Below, piece after piece: positions 11,444 to 24,600 of a DNA stretch of 64,000 nucleotides (position 1 is the first letter of the stretch; each line of letters begins with the position of its first letter). This DNA is from Folioceros fuciformis. Taxonomy: Eukaryota; Anthocerotophyta; Anthocerotopsida; Anthocerotales. Both the position numbers and the translations under genes were made by a program. The stretch is from positions 236,973 to 300,972 of the forward strand of contig JBNGIO010006231.1 of the NCBI GenBank assembly GCA_049999805.1, given 5' to 3'. The notes below the pieces were generated by a model. It was not told where the DNA came from. It saw nothing but the letters and a program-made list of their open reading frames with translations, and searched no databases.

Positions 11444-12950
11444 AATAACTTTTTGCAGCTAAGTACTAAATGTTTGTAATTGTGCATACTTTTTGTTTAA
11501 ACTTATTCTTTATTTTTTTTGCCATAATCATGATGCATATGGACAACAAACACCACCAATTTTACTTTATGCTCTAAAACATAGCAAGCTATTTGATTCA
11601 TGAAATCTTCTAATCCATAACATCATTCTACTTTGAGAGCTTATTAGTAAACTATGTTTTAAAACATAAGAAAGTCACTTTAATAGAAACACAAATCTGT
11701 CATGTGTTAGATGAAGTTAAGTTCCCTGTAGAACATAAAGATAGCACATTGTCATTTTATGAAAATTGGAATATGGTATAGAGATTGATAGATGTTGTTT
11801 ATGAAGTAAGTAGGATTAGTATTGCAATGCTAGGATTATAAGTTGGTTAAGGTGATGTTTAGTTACTTTTTTAAACAAAATCTTAATTCTTGCTTGGAAC
11901 TTTGGTGGGTGAATGAAAGCAATGTAATGTCTCCATCTCATCATTCCCCCTTAAAGATGAAGAGAAGAAATACTTCAAAAGAAATATCTGATCATGATCG
12001 AAAATTATTTAGTTATGTGTGACATGTATGAAGGGAAGTTTGAAGATATAGCTTTGAGTTAACACAAAGTTTTTAAAAGCTTTGAAGCTTCATGTATTGA
12101 ACTAATATAAAGTTTCCAAAACCTCACCCATCAATTTGATATAAAACTTAGTTATATACTCCGAATTATTCTACATTAATTTAATCTTAGGGTTTAATTT
12201 ATCTACCTGAATACTTATAGGCAAATAATTAAAAAATAAATTTATTTCACATGCGGGGCAACTTCTTGAGATTTCGTTTAGCATATTGTGCTGAGCTCTC
12301 ATCTGGGTGGAATTGAAGGTCTAGCTTTGCAAATTTAGAGCTCAATTGTGCAATTTTATGGGAGACAACAACCTTAGGGACTTGCATGTTTAGTGCACTC
12401 ATGCTTGGTTGAGTCTAAGCAAAAACACAACAACAAGGTGATGAGATGAAAGGAGGAGAAAAGTAGAGGTACTATGCTTTTATGTAAGAAGCTCGAATCT
12501 AGTATTGATGTTGTCAATGTTAAATTGAGCTAGATCATATCACAGGCTCAAGCTTTTGGAAGGTGATTGAGTGGTGCAGTCATGAGACTTTCTTTACGAG
12601 AAGAAGTTGTTCACCTATCTTGACTTGAAGATTTGAACTATAGGGTTCGGTTGTCCTGTGCATTGTGGTACCCACTTTTTAGGAAACTGAGGGATATTTG
12701 CTTTTGTAAAGAGGCTTTGGGTTTAAGGGGTCTAGATAGGACGACCAACTTTCAAAGAGGAATTCTTAGGGGTCTAGTTTTGTAGAGAATTGGATGCATA
12801 TGGGCAATCTCTCCATTTTGGGGATCCGAGGGAACCTTACACATATAGGCAATCTCTCCCAATCCGGGGATCCGGCTTTGCAGAGGACTAACGCATATTG
12901 CCACTCTTTCCTGGCATGTGGTATTACATTGCCTTGTTTCGTGCAATTGG
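10619..12950. other. Strongly AT-rich block
   Basis: Base composition changes sharply at the gap, with long A/T runs and few CpG from here to about 12.9 kb. The block carries the DWNN exons of the RBBP6-like gene up to 11443. From 11444 to 12950 I see no coding frame of note. A degenerate duplication lies at 12794-12880: two units with GGCAATCTCTCC followed by GGGGATCCG, about 50 bp apart. The block may be transposon-derived or a wrongly joined contig. Confidence 0.6.
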
Positions 12951-13685
12951 TTCCCTGTTCCATCTATCTCTCAATGTTCCACTAGGATTCTTATCTAGCT
13001 TGAGTAGTTGTTCTAACATGCAGGTTTTGAAGGCCTAGGTGTTGAGGACTTGGCCAGGTGAGATGCATCCCTGCCGATCACATTTGAGATCATTCGTGGT
13101 TTAGTCACGGTGGCCTATGTGATAGCTGGCTTTCCTTGGGAGTTAAGCCCTTTCAGCTCCCATCTTGGTCTCCTTTGTCCGTAGGTCGATGCAAGTAGTT
13201 AGACGTATCCTCCGGACTAAGACTCGGGCTATGTCTTGTCGATAGTGCAATCTCGCTGCTCCTCCTGGCCTTGGCATCGTGGGATTTCCGATTCCTTGTG
13301 GTGTCCCATTTGATCTACTTCTATCGGGACAACAAAGCTACATGGTTTTGCATAAAATCCGTGCTGGATTTCATGTGGCATGTATGTAGCCTACCCTACA
13401 TCGACAAGGACCCGGCCTACCTCGTTCTGGCCGTGTTTCTATCGAGTACAGCATAAATTCGTTCCCTTACTTATTCAACGTCTCCAATCCAGGGTGAAAT
13501 TGTTTGTTTAACCACAAGGGCAGGGCAGAGCATCTGGAACCCCGTTGTTCTTCCCAACAGTCCGTTTTTCAGCAGGGAGCTGGTGTCGGGAAGCGAGCAA
13601 GATCGTTGAGGAGTCGATACTGCCGGGTCGGTGCGGCAATTTGGTGGCGGACAGGGAACACTGGAGGTGGTGAGTGGTGCCACAT
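12951..13685. other. Upstream region of RPN11
   Basis: Composition returns to normal here. No gene was recognised. The last few hundred bases should hold the RPN11 promoter and 5' untranslated region. Confidence 0.4.
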
Positions 13686-15063
<1,378 letters not shown>

Positions 15064-15538
15064 CCTCCAGGCGTTGGCGTGTTAGCCTTTAGTTCGTCTC
15101 ACCAATCGTTTTTCCGTGACAAGAAAGGGTAACTTAAACCCCAAGTCCAAACTTACGCCCTCCTCGAAATGGTCGTGGTGACACCCGTTGCGTTCGCCCC
15201 TACAGGCCGCTGAACACCTTGCGTCCTGGGAGGTGAGTCGAGAGGTCGCCCTTGTCCTGCCTGCTGTCTCGGCTGAAATCCTCCATGGAAAGTCTCTTGC
15301 GTAGCCACACGCATTCAGGTCGATTCCTTTTCGCGAATGGGAATTAGCGAATCAAAACAGGTGACATCTCTACGTCGTATCACACGGTGCGTAGCAGGTG
15401 GGAGACGAGTCCGCCGCGATGAAGTGCGGGAAGTGAGCGACGGGATAAAATGTGAAGGGGAAATAGGTGCTGGGCTGGTAGACTGGCAGTCACCTCTCTC
15501 GTATTTACGGATCTGCGGTCTCCGACCAGCGAGGGGCA

Positions 15539-15958
15539 ATGGCGCTTGCAAGGTTGACGCTATTGCTTGTAAGTGTTTTGTGCTTGATCGTTGGCACAAG
15601 AGCTCAGTTCCAGGCTGGTGACGAGCATCCGGACATAAGCTGCGTGCTGAAGACGCAGACACCAGCAGTTGACGATGAGCCTGTGACTGAATACTTTTTA
15701 GAAATAGTCGACGACATTCTTGAGCACGCCGCAAACAATCGCCCAGGTCCCTACACAACCTATGCTCCAAAAACGCTCTATCCAGCCACTTACGGAGAGT
15801 CCAACTGCAACTCTTTGTCAACAGAGGAATGCCACAATTGCTTGCTCAGTCTTACCATGTACCTTCAGAGTCATTGTGGAGTGGGGATCTCGGAAGCCAG
15901 AGTCGGAACCCCTGATTCGGCTTGTAGTTTCCGGTTCGCCAAATTACAGAGAAGCTAG
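15539..15958 (+). CDS. Small secreted Gnk2-domain protein A
   Basis: 139 residues in one exon. The N-terminal signal peptide (about 1-22, ending near GTRAQ) is followed by a single Gnk2/DUF26 (ginkbilobin-like, stress-antifungal) domain. The cysteine core reads CNSLSTEECHNCL, with seven residues between the first two cysteines instead of the usual eight, then C-x2-C and a terminal CSFRF-like strand. Ginkbilobin-type proteins can bind mannose and inhibit fungi; plasmodesmal PDLPs and cysteine-rich kinases carry the same fold. No transmembrane or kinase part is present here. It lies 475 bp downstream of RPN11 on the same strand and is followed by a second Gnk2 gene, suggesting local duplication. 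Confidence 0.75.
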   Translation: MALARLTLLLVSVLCLIVGTRAQFQAGDEHPDISCVLKTQTPAVDDEPVTEYFLEIVDDILEHAANNRPGPYTTYAPKTLYPATYGESNCNSLSTEECHNCLLSLTMYLQSHCGVGISEARVGTPDSACSFRFAKLQRS

Positions 15959-17254
15959 GTCCGATGTGATAAACCCTATGCCTTCTTCTCATCTTTTTCC
16001 TGTTGACAGCTGCAGCGTTCACCTCGCTTCTAGCTTTCTTTGATGAATGACATCCCACGCTCCGGTTGTTGCTTGCAGATAATCTTGTCGGTCGCTGGTT
16101 CCAACCGTCGTTTGTCGTGAATAGGACGCTCAATGCATTAAGTGGAGATCGCTTGTAGTAGCGTAGCAAAGCTTTAGGCATCGATACTTGAGAGTCAACA
16201 ATCGAAGGATTGAGTGCCAGCGATTGATTCAATTTGGCTTCGGTTGTGACAATCTCGGGGATGCACTTTCTTTACGGTGCATTTTTCATTTGACAAGACG
16301 ATTGTTCATTCTTGAGCGTCCGAAAATCCCCTGTGCTTGCTTCCCAAGGGTTTGTGGCTTTTCATTCTTCCACACGTTCACAGAACAAGTTTGTTCATGG
16401 AAAAAACTTACATCCAGAAAATAATGCGGTGTGACATCCTTGACAGGACCTGAGGACCAGCAGCCGAGCATTCCAGCCCTTCACTATCGTCTCAGGTTCC
16501 AGTTTCTCGAACGAATCTGAACACGGATATCCATACTCTGCGTGTGTTCGGTATTCGAGGAAAGCTGAGCACTTCTTGCAAAACTTTGCTTAGAAGTTCA
16601 GCGTGTGACATGTGCCGAAAAGCTAGGTTGGCAATCTGAGATTCCGATTCCCAAAGCTGTGACTGGTGAATCTCGAGACATTCAGCCTGATTCACACCTC
16701 ACCGCGAGAACAACTGGTGACTTTACGGAACGACCGTACGTTCCATCCACCCGAATCGGCACTTACGAACATGGCGTGTTCTTGACAATTGTTGCGTGCG
16801 AGAGTATACGGATCACCTACAAGCTCCTCCAAGAAGTTAGGGGGAAAAACTGCGCATGCACGCTCACAGATAGGTAAGAATGACGTGTTTGATTTGCTCG
16901 AGACTGTCGAATGTTGGTTTACAAACACCAACAAACAAGCATCTCAAGATGACCGAAATTGGATACAGGATAGAGCTCCATGTGAAGGAGAAAAGCTGGC
17001 TGTATGTTCTCTAAGCTCGCGCGCCTTATCTTCTAGCGAACACTCCGCACGGATTAGACCATCCACACTCATGAGCTAGATTGCATCTCCTTCAATAGCG
17101 CGACCGTCTCTAGAGCCAGCTTGCATCTGCAACACTTACACAGTTCCCTCTCAATAGCAGCTTCTCCTACCCGCCTCTGTACAGGCGTATACAGTTTGCT
17201 GCTCCGCAAATTCAGCACAAACTGGCCAAGGTTCCGACGTCGCAGCTGAACAGA
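15959..17254. other. Intergenic between the two Gnk2 genes
   Basis: About 1.3 kb. Several frames of 60-100 codons are open, but none shows a conserved motif. It presumably includes the 3' end of the first Gnk2 gene and the promoter of the second. Confidence 0.4.
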
Positions 17255-17727
17255 ATGTCTAGCGTGAGTTTTACCAGCCGAACCGTTGTGAACTTGGAAT
17301 TTGCATCCCCTAGTCAGGCCTGCTCACGTATCAGTGTGTCTTTGTAAACGTGCAGAGGGATGTGCCCAGGAGCTGTGCGGTGGGGCTACTGCTACTGCTG
17401 TTAACGCTGGCAGCGGACGGAGCGGAAGTGGATAGGCCAGAATCGAGCCACTTTTGCTCGATCGACACCTTCAAAGCTAACTCTGCTTACGCGGACTTCC
17501 TAACCGACGCGCTTCTAGAATTGATTGTGTTCGGGGAGTATCAGCCCTCCATGACTCCTTACTCGACCCAAAGAGGTCCAGTGTTCGCCGAGGTGTATTG
17601 CCTCCAGGAAGGCTGCCGGGAGTGCTTACTTGTTCTCAACGCCTCGCTTAGGGCGCTCTGTAAACTTGCCATGGAAGGCCAGATCGTGGGCACGGTTTGT
17701 AGCATTTCATACAGGCCAGCGCAATAA
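17255..17727 (+). CDS. Small secreted Gnk2-domain protein B
   Basis: The long frame around 17350-17727 has no upstream ATG of its own. A short exon fits: ATG TCT AGC at 17255-17263, then a GT-AG intron (17264-17355), then 17356-17727. This gives about 126 residues beginning MSSRDVPRSC. A signal peptide (LLLLLLTLAADG) precedes a Gnk2-like domain with the cysteine core CLQEGCRECL, shorter between the first two cysteines than usual, and an ending CSISYRPAQ. It is a likely paralogue of the gene at 15539. The exon 1 choice is an inference; an upstream in-frame start is possible. The stop codon lies 173 bp from the convergent DCN1-like gene. Confidence 0.65.
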
Positions 17728-17900
17728 TTCACTCGACCCGCACCTTCCAGAACAGACAATCATGTACGCGGTATCCTCCGAATGTGTTAACAACTGTGCA
17801 CAGTCCGCACGCTGACGAGATTTCCTTCTTTCCATTATTGATCGCCCATTACAGACGATGCTTAATAACGTTCGCATCGGGTGACAAGCATTAGCTTACG

Positions 17901-19897
17901 TTATGCCCTTCTAGCCCAGTCTACGAAGTTGTCCATCAGCAACGGCCAAGCCTGATCTTCATCGTAGTTTCCAAGATCAGGTCGTATCTGCGAAGTGGAG
18001 CACACGGACAGCTGTAGGAGAGATGATAGGTGGAGACGAGAATGCGTTCAGTCACGAGAACAAACGCCAGAACCCCCTCACCTCCTCACAAAATCGAAGA
18101 AACCCGGTCCACTGGTCCAAATTGACAGCTTTATACTCGGTTTGTTGCTACACACATGATAGTTGTGAAGGGTAAGTACAACTGACAAGAAAACAAAGGT
18201 CAGAGAATGATGCGCAAGCAAACAGCGAACAACGACAAGTTACAAGGAGTCACCGTGAGAAACTGGACGAAAGAGGCCAAATGTGGACGACCGCTCATAA
18301 CCAGCTCAAGCATTTGGCACGCAGTCTCCAAGTCGAGTGTCTTTTGTCGAGGCTCTGCCAGGATTACAGAGCGTCGAAGGAAAAGATAAGTCACCAGATT
18401 GATGTCCTGGTAGCCAGGTGAAATAGTAATAGCGAGCCAGACAAACATGGAAACCGCTGCAAGCTAGAGAACTGAAGGCACATATGTGACAATGCCCCTG
18501 CGGATACCTGTCAGGCAGTATTGAAATGCAAAAGTGTAGAACTCCTTGAACACCATCGGGTCTGACACCTGCACTTCGAACACAGTCAAAATTAGCAACC
18601 ACACTTTCAGATCAGGAGACATCAAGGTCATGTGATCCGCGCCGGTACATATTAAAAAAAGCTCCCTGAAGTATTGTATGAAGTGCACAAGGTAGGTCCA
18701 GCTGGCTATGACCTCCTGTTGTAATGCTGGAAGGGCCTTCTTGAGTTTTTCCATTCCGTCCACTCGCATTGCTCTCAAGCCACGACGCCATTCTTCCTAA
18801 ACATCGATGTGATGCACAATCAGAATAACTAGGTCTTGGACAAGCTGGTGACCTCACCCAATCATACCATTTCACTCACCAAGGTAAAGTACCCTTGCCT
18901 GGCTGCCTGCAGTTTCCTGTCAAGTCCCAACTAGGATCAGGCTCCAACAAAAACTAGGAGCTCATGCCTTGTGAAACCACATGGCTAGTTGTGAGTTTCT
19001 TACCAAGCCAACAGGAGGACCCGAACATCTGTTGGTGAGAGCCCAAGGTCCTCACAGAGTGCCTCAATCCCGTCGGGTCTGTAAACAATAAGAGCCCGCC
19101 ATTGAATACAGATTTGAGATTGCAGTGCCATTAGTTTCAAGTAAACAACAAGACCATGTACCACCCATATTGGCCCTCTTGACCTAACGTACTCACCCGA
19201 TGCAAGTTTCGTCATTCTTTTCAGCATACAGACGGAATAATGCATCAATCTTCTCCAGCTCCTTGGCTGCTGCTTTACTGCCTGACCCTGAAGATACACA
19301 TAAACAACATTAGTACGAGCGACAGAAGGACAGATGGGCACATGAGGCATGAGGGGAAACATTCCCGACCATCTAGAAGTCGTTTCACATCAACCCAATG
19401 ACTGCAGCCGAATGCCCTCGGGCCCTGGACGTGGCATGGTTGGCTAGAGACAAAACAACAAGCGCAGGAGGACTAGAGCAGATTACACAACCCGATGATG
19501 GGAGAGTAAAAGACAGGATAGCATGACAACATGGTAAACTCGTGAGAATGTGCCCACTTGGCCCCACTTCGTGACAGGAATAGATTTGGGAACCGGATAG
19601 CAAACAGTACCCACACGTACAGCTTCAAAGCCCCGGTCCAGCACACTGTCCCGCTAACACGCACCGAATTCAAACCTAAATGCACAGAATCCCTGGAAAG
19701 CAGGGAAGCGCAAATTGCCGAGACTGCAACGAGGGCACAGATCGCAGGCGTTCCTCCACAAATCCAAGCATACAAGCCAGACCCGGTGAGTAGCAGGAGC
19801 AGAAGAGCGAAGAATTGGCAACAGAGAGTTCACCTGACGAGGTGGTACCGGAGGCGGGAACAACCCCGGAGGTCCGCCTAGAAGATGACCTCCTCAT
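17901..19897 (-). CDS. DCN1-like cullin neddylation factor
   Basis: Scaffold-type co-E3 that promotes NEDD8 transfer to cullins (DCN1/DCUN1D family, PONY domain). Nine exons: 19834-19897, 19197-19287, 19004-19078, 18880-18916, 18713-18796, 18508-18568, 18254-18354, 18082-18147 and 17901-17987. They sum to 666 bp (221 residues) with all phases consistent. The basic/serine N-terminus (MRRSSSRRTSG) leads to ALFRLYAEKND, GIEALCEDLGL and EEWRRGLRAMRVD. The PONY core follows with VSDPMVFKEFYTFAFQYCL, DQWTGFLRFCEE and NYDEDQAWPLLMDNFVDW, the last being the characteristic C-terminal motif. There is no UBA domain. Introns are GT-AG. The gene is convergent with Gnk2 protein B. Confidence 0.92.
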
Positions 19898-21672
19898 GAT
19901 CCACCCGAATTTCGTCGCGGCTAAGAATCTCTCCGTGGTCTGAACAGGAGCCGCGCGACTCCACGCGCGCACAGCAATCGCAATCAGCTGGTGATTCGAA
20001 TTCCTGCAAATTTAAACCCGCAAGGTGAAGGCCCCAGAAGGATCGATATGCAAGCGCCTGGAGCCGGGCTTCAGCTCCCCGCACCTCGCAGCAGCAGGCG
20101 ATGGCAGGCCCGATCATCCCCGCGCTCATGCGGCCGCTTGCTCCATGCCAACGCTGATGCGCTCCAAGAAGGGCAGGGCCCTGCCCGCTGCGGCTGCCAG
20201 CGCCCACCAACGCAAGATCCACAATCGCTACCGCCTATCCACGAGGGCAAGACGGTGCCGAGGGAAGCGCCACCAGCATCCGGGTATCGGACACAGAGGC
20301 AGCAGACAAGCCAGGAAATGGCGTCCGCCACAGCCTACCATCCGCACATAGTATTACCCACCCATGCTTCTCGGGCTGTAACAATCGATCATTTTACCAG
20401 TTGGATTCCTTGCGGACGTCACGTCGCGTTCTCAAGCGCAAGCTTTCAGCTCCCGGCCAGTGCTCTCTGCGCTTTACTCACCTGATTCTTCCCACCGTGA
20501 GGTGCGATCTGCTACTCGTCCGCGATTGTCAGTGGAAAGGAAGGGCACAGTGGCGGGCTGCGAAGTGCTTCCGACACAGACATGTAGTATTTGTTCGTGT
20601 ACTGACTAACGACACGGCAGCAGATCGTCACGCCTGAGAACGTCCTATTGATCTGCAAGGATCCCTCAGCTCTACTTCGTAGAATTTCAGACGACCTGCC
20701 GAACACAGGGAAGCAGACTTGGGTGCATTGCATAGATATGTTGGTGTAAAGGAGCAAGACAGCGGGGGGGGGAGGACTTTCGCAGAAGAGAATAACACAG
20801 CGGCGGCTGATTGACCAAGAGATGTTGCCGCGGCTTACAACACGGTCCAGGCAGCCGTGGCACTACCTCCACCACCAACAAGTATGCACATGCAGAAAAT
20901 GACAAACAGAGACTTCGACAAGATGCAAAACCTGAGGCTTCCTGCTTGCAAAGGATGGAATTGATGTTACCAAAGCTCTCGTGTTCTTAGCTCCCACTTG
21001 CCGAGCAACTCTACACTAAGCAAAAGACAACGGATTGCCCAGCACCTTATTGGAGAGCAAATAAATGTCAAATAAAATGGAAACAGTTAAATATGCACAT
21101 TTGACGCTTTGGTCTTCGTTTTGCAGTTCGGCCTTCATCATCTTCGTACAGTTGGCTGTGTCTCCTTCTCCGTAAGCTGTCCAAATCAACGAATTCCACT
21201 GCTTCACCAGACTCCCGTCTTCCAAGGCCTGCTGCTACTCACCTTCTCCACATCGATAGCCCGCATTCACATCCAGCAGCATGACGGCAGCAAAACCAGT
21301 GCCCTTTTGCTGCCCCTTCTGCCATTAAATACAGAGACTCACAAAACAGGACCCGACAATGACTTACTTCAATCTCACAGTTCGATCCTGCAGTGTCGTC
21401 TACTTATTTAAAGGCCAGCACGGATGCCCAACAGTCTTTGGCTTTGCCCTCTCATCAACTACCTCTTATTTACCTACAAAGCTCTGATCTGTGCATCTTC
21501 ACACAGTCCCCGCGCTCCTCAAACCCACATCACTGAATTAGACATGTTGCTAAGCCTGCCCGCCATAGTTGATAGCTTCCCCAAAAGCCTTGAATCAAAG
21601 AATCATCCTCCTCGAGGCCCCTGCCTGCCTCTAAGTACAAATTAAATAGAATAAGGACGCTCAGTCCCCAAA
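19898..21672. other. Intergenic, 1.8 kb
   Basis: Lies between the DCN1-like start and the CesA stop, both on the minus strand. The first part (19.9-20.4 kb) is GC-rich and probably promoter or 5' leader. A G9 run is at 20764-20773. Nothing protein-like was recognised. Confidence 0.45.
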
Positions 21673-24600
21673 TCAGCAGTTGATGCCACACTGCGTCAAG
21701 TCGGGTCCGTTTGCCTTGCTCAAGAAGGGATCTATTCTCACCCAGAGAAGGGAGAAAATAGAGGCCAGAAGGATGGACCACACAATGACGATGGTGGGCG
21801 TCCTGTTCTGTCGTCCCATGAGACCCTTCAGGAAAGGATACAAGTGGACGATCACCCAGAAAGCGAAGAAAAGCTTTCCGAACAGTGGACCCCATGATTG
21901 ATACCCGTTATTCACAGCATCTGAGATACCAGCGACCACACCCACCAGGTTGATGATGAGCAGAGTGGTGGGCGGGATGAGGAGAGTAGTCCACTTGAAG
22001 GCATACAGTTCACCAAAGTTGCCATCTTCGTCAGTTGCCTTGGCTGTCACAGTGAAGTTGGTGTCGATACCGGCCAGGACCTTCAGCAGACCTTGGAAGA
22101 CGGCAAACAGATGGGATGAGACACCTCCAATGACCCAAAACTGCTCGTTCCTCCACCATTCGTCAATACCGACGCCACTCCATCTCATCTCCAGAATACC
22201 AGTGGCAAAAATAGAAATGAAGAGCAGAATAAACCACAAACTGGCAAAGTTGCTGATCTGCAGGAAAGTAACCCACATACAGGCACATGTTACAACCACA
22301 AGCTCATCTGAACAGTAGACTTGAATTCACAGGGGAAAAGGTATCACGTACGGTTGGAATGATGAATTTGTTGGTCAGCAGGCAAACGGCAGGCAGGGTA
22401 CAGTATGCCACCAGAGGGATAGACGTCCAAGGATACACAGTGGTGTTGATGTAGGCAAGTCTCTCAAGGCATTTAAGGCGGCCACCATAACCGTACCACA
22501 GAGGACAATGGCGACTGAGAAAAATCTCAACCGAACCAAGTGCCCAACGAAGCACTTGATGCAGACGATCAGACAGATTGATGGGAGCAGAACCCTTGAA
22601 GGCAGGTAGGTGTGGCATGCAATACACGGAACGCCATCCACGGCAGTGCATCTTGAAACCAGTGAGAATATCCTCTGTAACTGACCCATAAATCCAGCCA
22701 ATCTACACAAACGAGTCCAGGATTGAGGCAAGAGATTCAGAAGCGACAGGAAAGAAGTAGACAGACGAATGTTTGTTGCTCTCTACCTCCTTTCCCCAAT
22801 CAGTCTTATCCTCGTAGCCACAGCTGATGACATGGATAGCTTCCTTCAGCAGAGATCCTGGGCTAGAAGTATGGGCAACGCCTCCTTGGGCAAGAATGGT
22901 GGATGCCACAAGCACAGGAGACTGGCCAAACCTCTTCTCGAAATTCTTCATTGACATGAGGGAAGACTTCTCGTCATCGAGGCCTGTGAGCAACCACAGA
23001 CGCAGACGTTTCAACAACTCTGGCACCGCAAACAGAATTAAACATAATCCAAGAGTAATCACTTAGGCCCACCTTCAATTCCTTCCTCGATGTCCTCTAG
23101 GTTGAAAATGGGAATGGTAGAATCGCTGCGGGTGGGGGGCATCTTCTTCACGTCGTTCTTCCCCTTCTTGTTCTTCTTACCCTTCCTGCTATTGCCACAA
23201 CACAACGTGGCGCAGCAGTTGCAGGTCTCGCTTTTCTTTTTCTCTTTCACCACAGGCTCGTAACCATACAGAGCTTGCTTCCTGAACACACAACCCGTCC
23301 CCACGTACACTGGTCCCTGGATACCATCCAAACCTTTCATGTTGATCTGCAAAGCCACAGGCAATCATGTCAGTCACCCGCCATACCTGTACAACACGGT
23401 GGCAAAACACAGATCACAGTGGGAAAATGATCACGTACATCGAAAAACACAGTGTTGTGGTTGGCATAACGATCATTCCGATCAATACCATCAAACCTCT
23501 GCGGAAACTGGACATAGCAGACTTTTGGCCCCACAGTGGGATCCATCATGAAGCACATGGCTTCTCTGATGGCCTTGCTGTTATTGACGTAGTGATCACA
23601 ATCGAGATTGAGAAGATACGGGGCATTCGTAAGGACGGCTGACACACGCACCTATAACGACAATCAAAGAGTTAGTAAATGCTGGACCATAGACGGATCG
23701 GATAACCAGAGTGAAAGCCCGAGAAACCGCAAACTACCATACCAAGGCATTCATGGCACCGGCTTTCTTATGATGGTTGAACCCGGGACGTTTCTCTCGA
23801 GACACGTAGACGAGGCGGGGAAGCTCATTGCCCTCGGTGTCAAGGCCTCCACTGTTGCCAAGGAAGACCTAAGCAAGATTTCCAGGTTCCAACATGGTCA
23901 GGATCGTTACCACGGAGCACTCAAGCGGAACGGGAGGGCACCACCGACACCCCAGACAAACCTGAATCATTCCGGGATGATCTCGAGTGTTGTTTCCTGG
24001 CCAGGGAGTGCCGTCTTGCATAGTCCAGCCTTCATCTGGCACCTTCTGGGCTTTTGCAACCAGGGCATTCACTCTTACTTTGAACTCCTCATACTCCCTC
24101 TGCGACACTCAAAGATTGTTAAGAGTCCGACGGGACGCAGAGTTGCGGACAAGAAATGAAAAATTGAAGTGCGTACCTTCATAGCACGCCTTTCCTTCAC
24201 AAAGGTCGGTTGCACCTTGTCCTTGAGGTAGTCAATTTTCTTGGCGAAGTACACCTCAGGGGCTCGGGGCTCAATGTTGAATTTCTTACAGAAGGGTACC
24301 CACTTCCTCGCAAACTCTGAGGTCTCCGACAAAGTCTCGAAGGTGAGCATAGCAGCACCATCATCAGATACGTAGCACGACACCTTGTCCACCGGGTAAT
24401 CCACAGCCAAAATAGACAACACTGTGTTGGCTGTGACCAGAGGAGGCTCTTTCGTCGGATCCACAGTACTGACGTATATATCAATTGGACTGAGCTGAGA
24501 TGGCTCTCCTTCCCTCTCATACCTAAGGCAAAAGAAGAGGGGCTTGAGGGACAAACAAAATGGCAACGACAGCAAGGAAGGAAAGCAGATAGGATGAAGG

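Noticed and set aside
19991-20485. Plus-strand frame of 164 codons upstream of the DCN1-like gene
   Set aside because: Pro/Arg/Gln-rich with no motif. It overlaps the probable promoter of the minus-strand gene.
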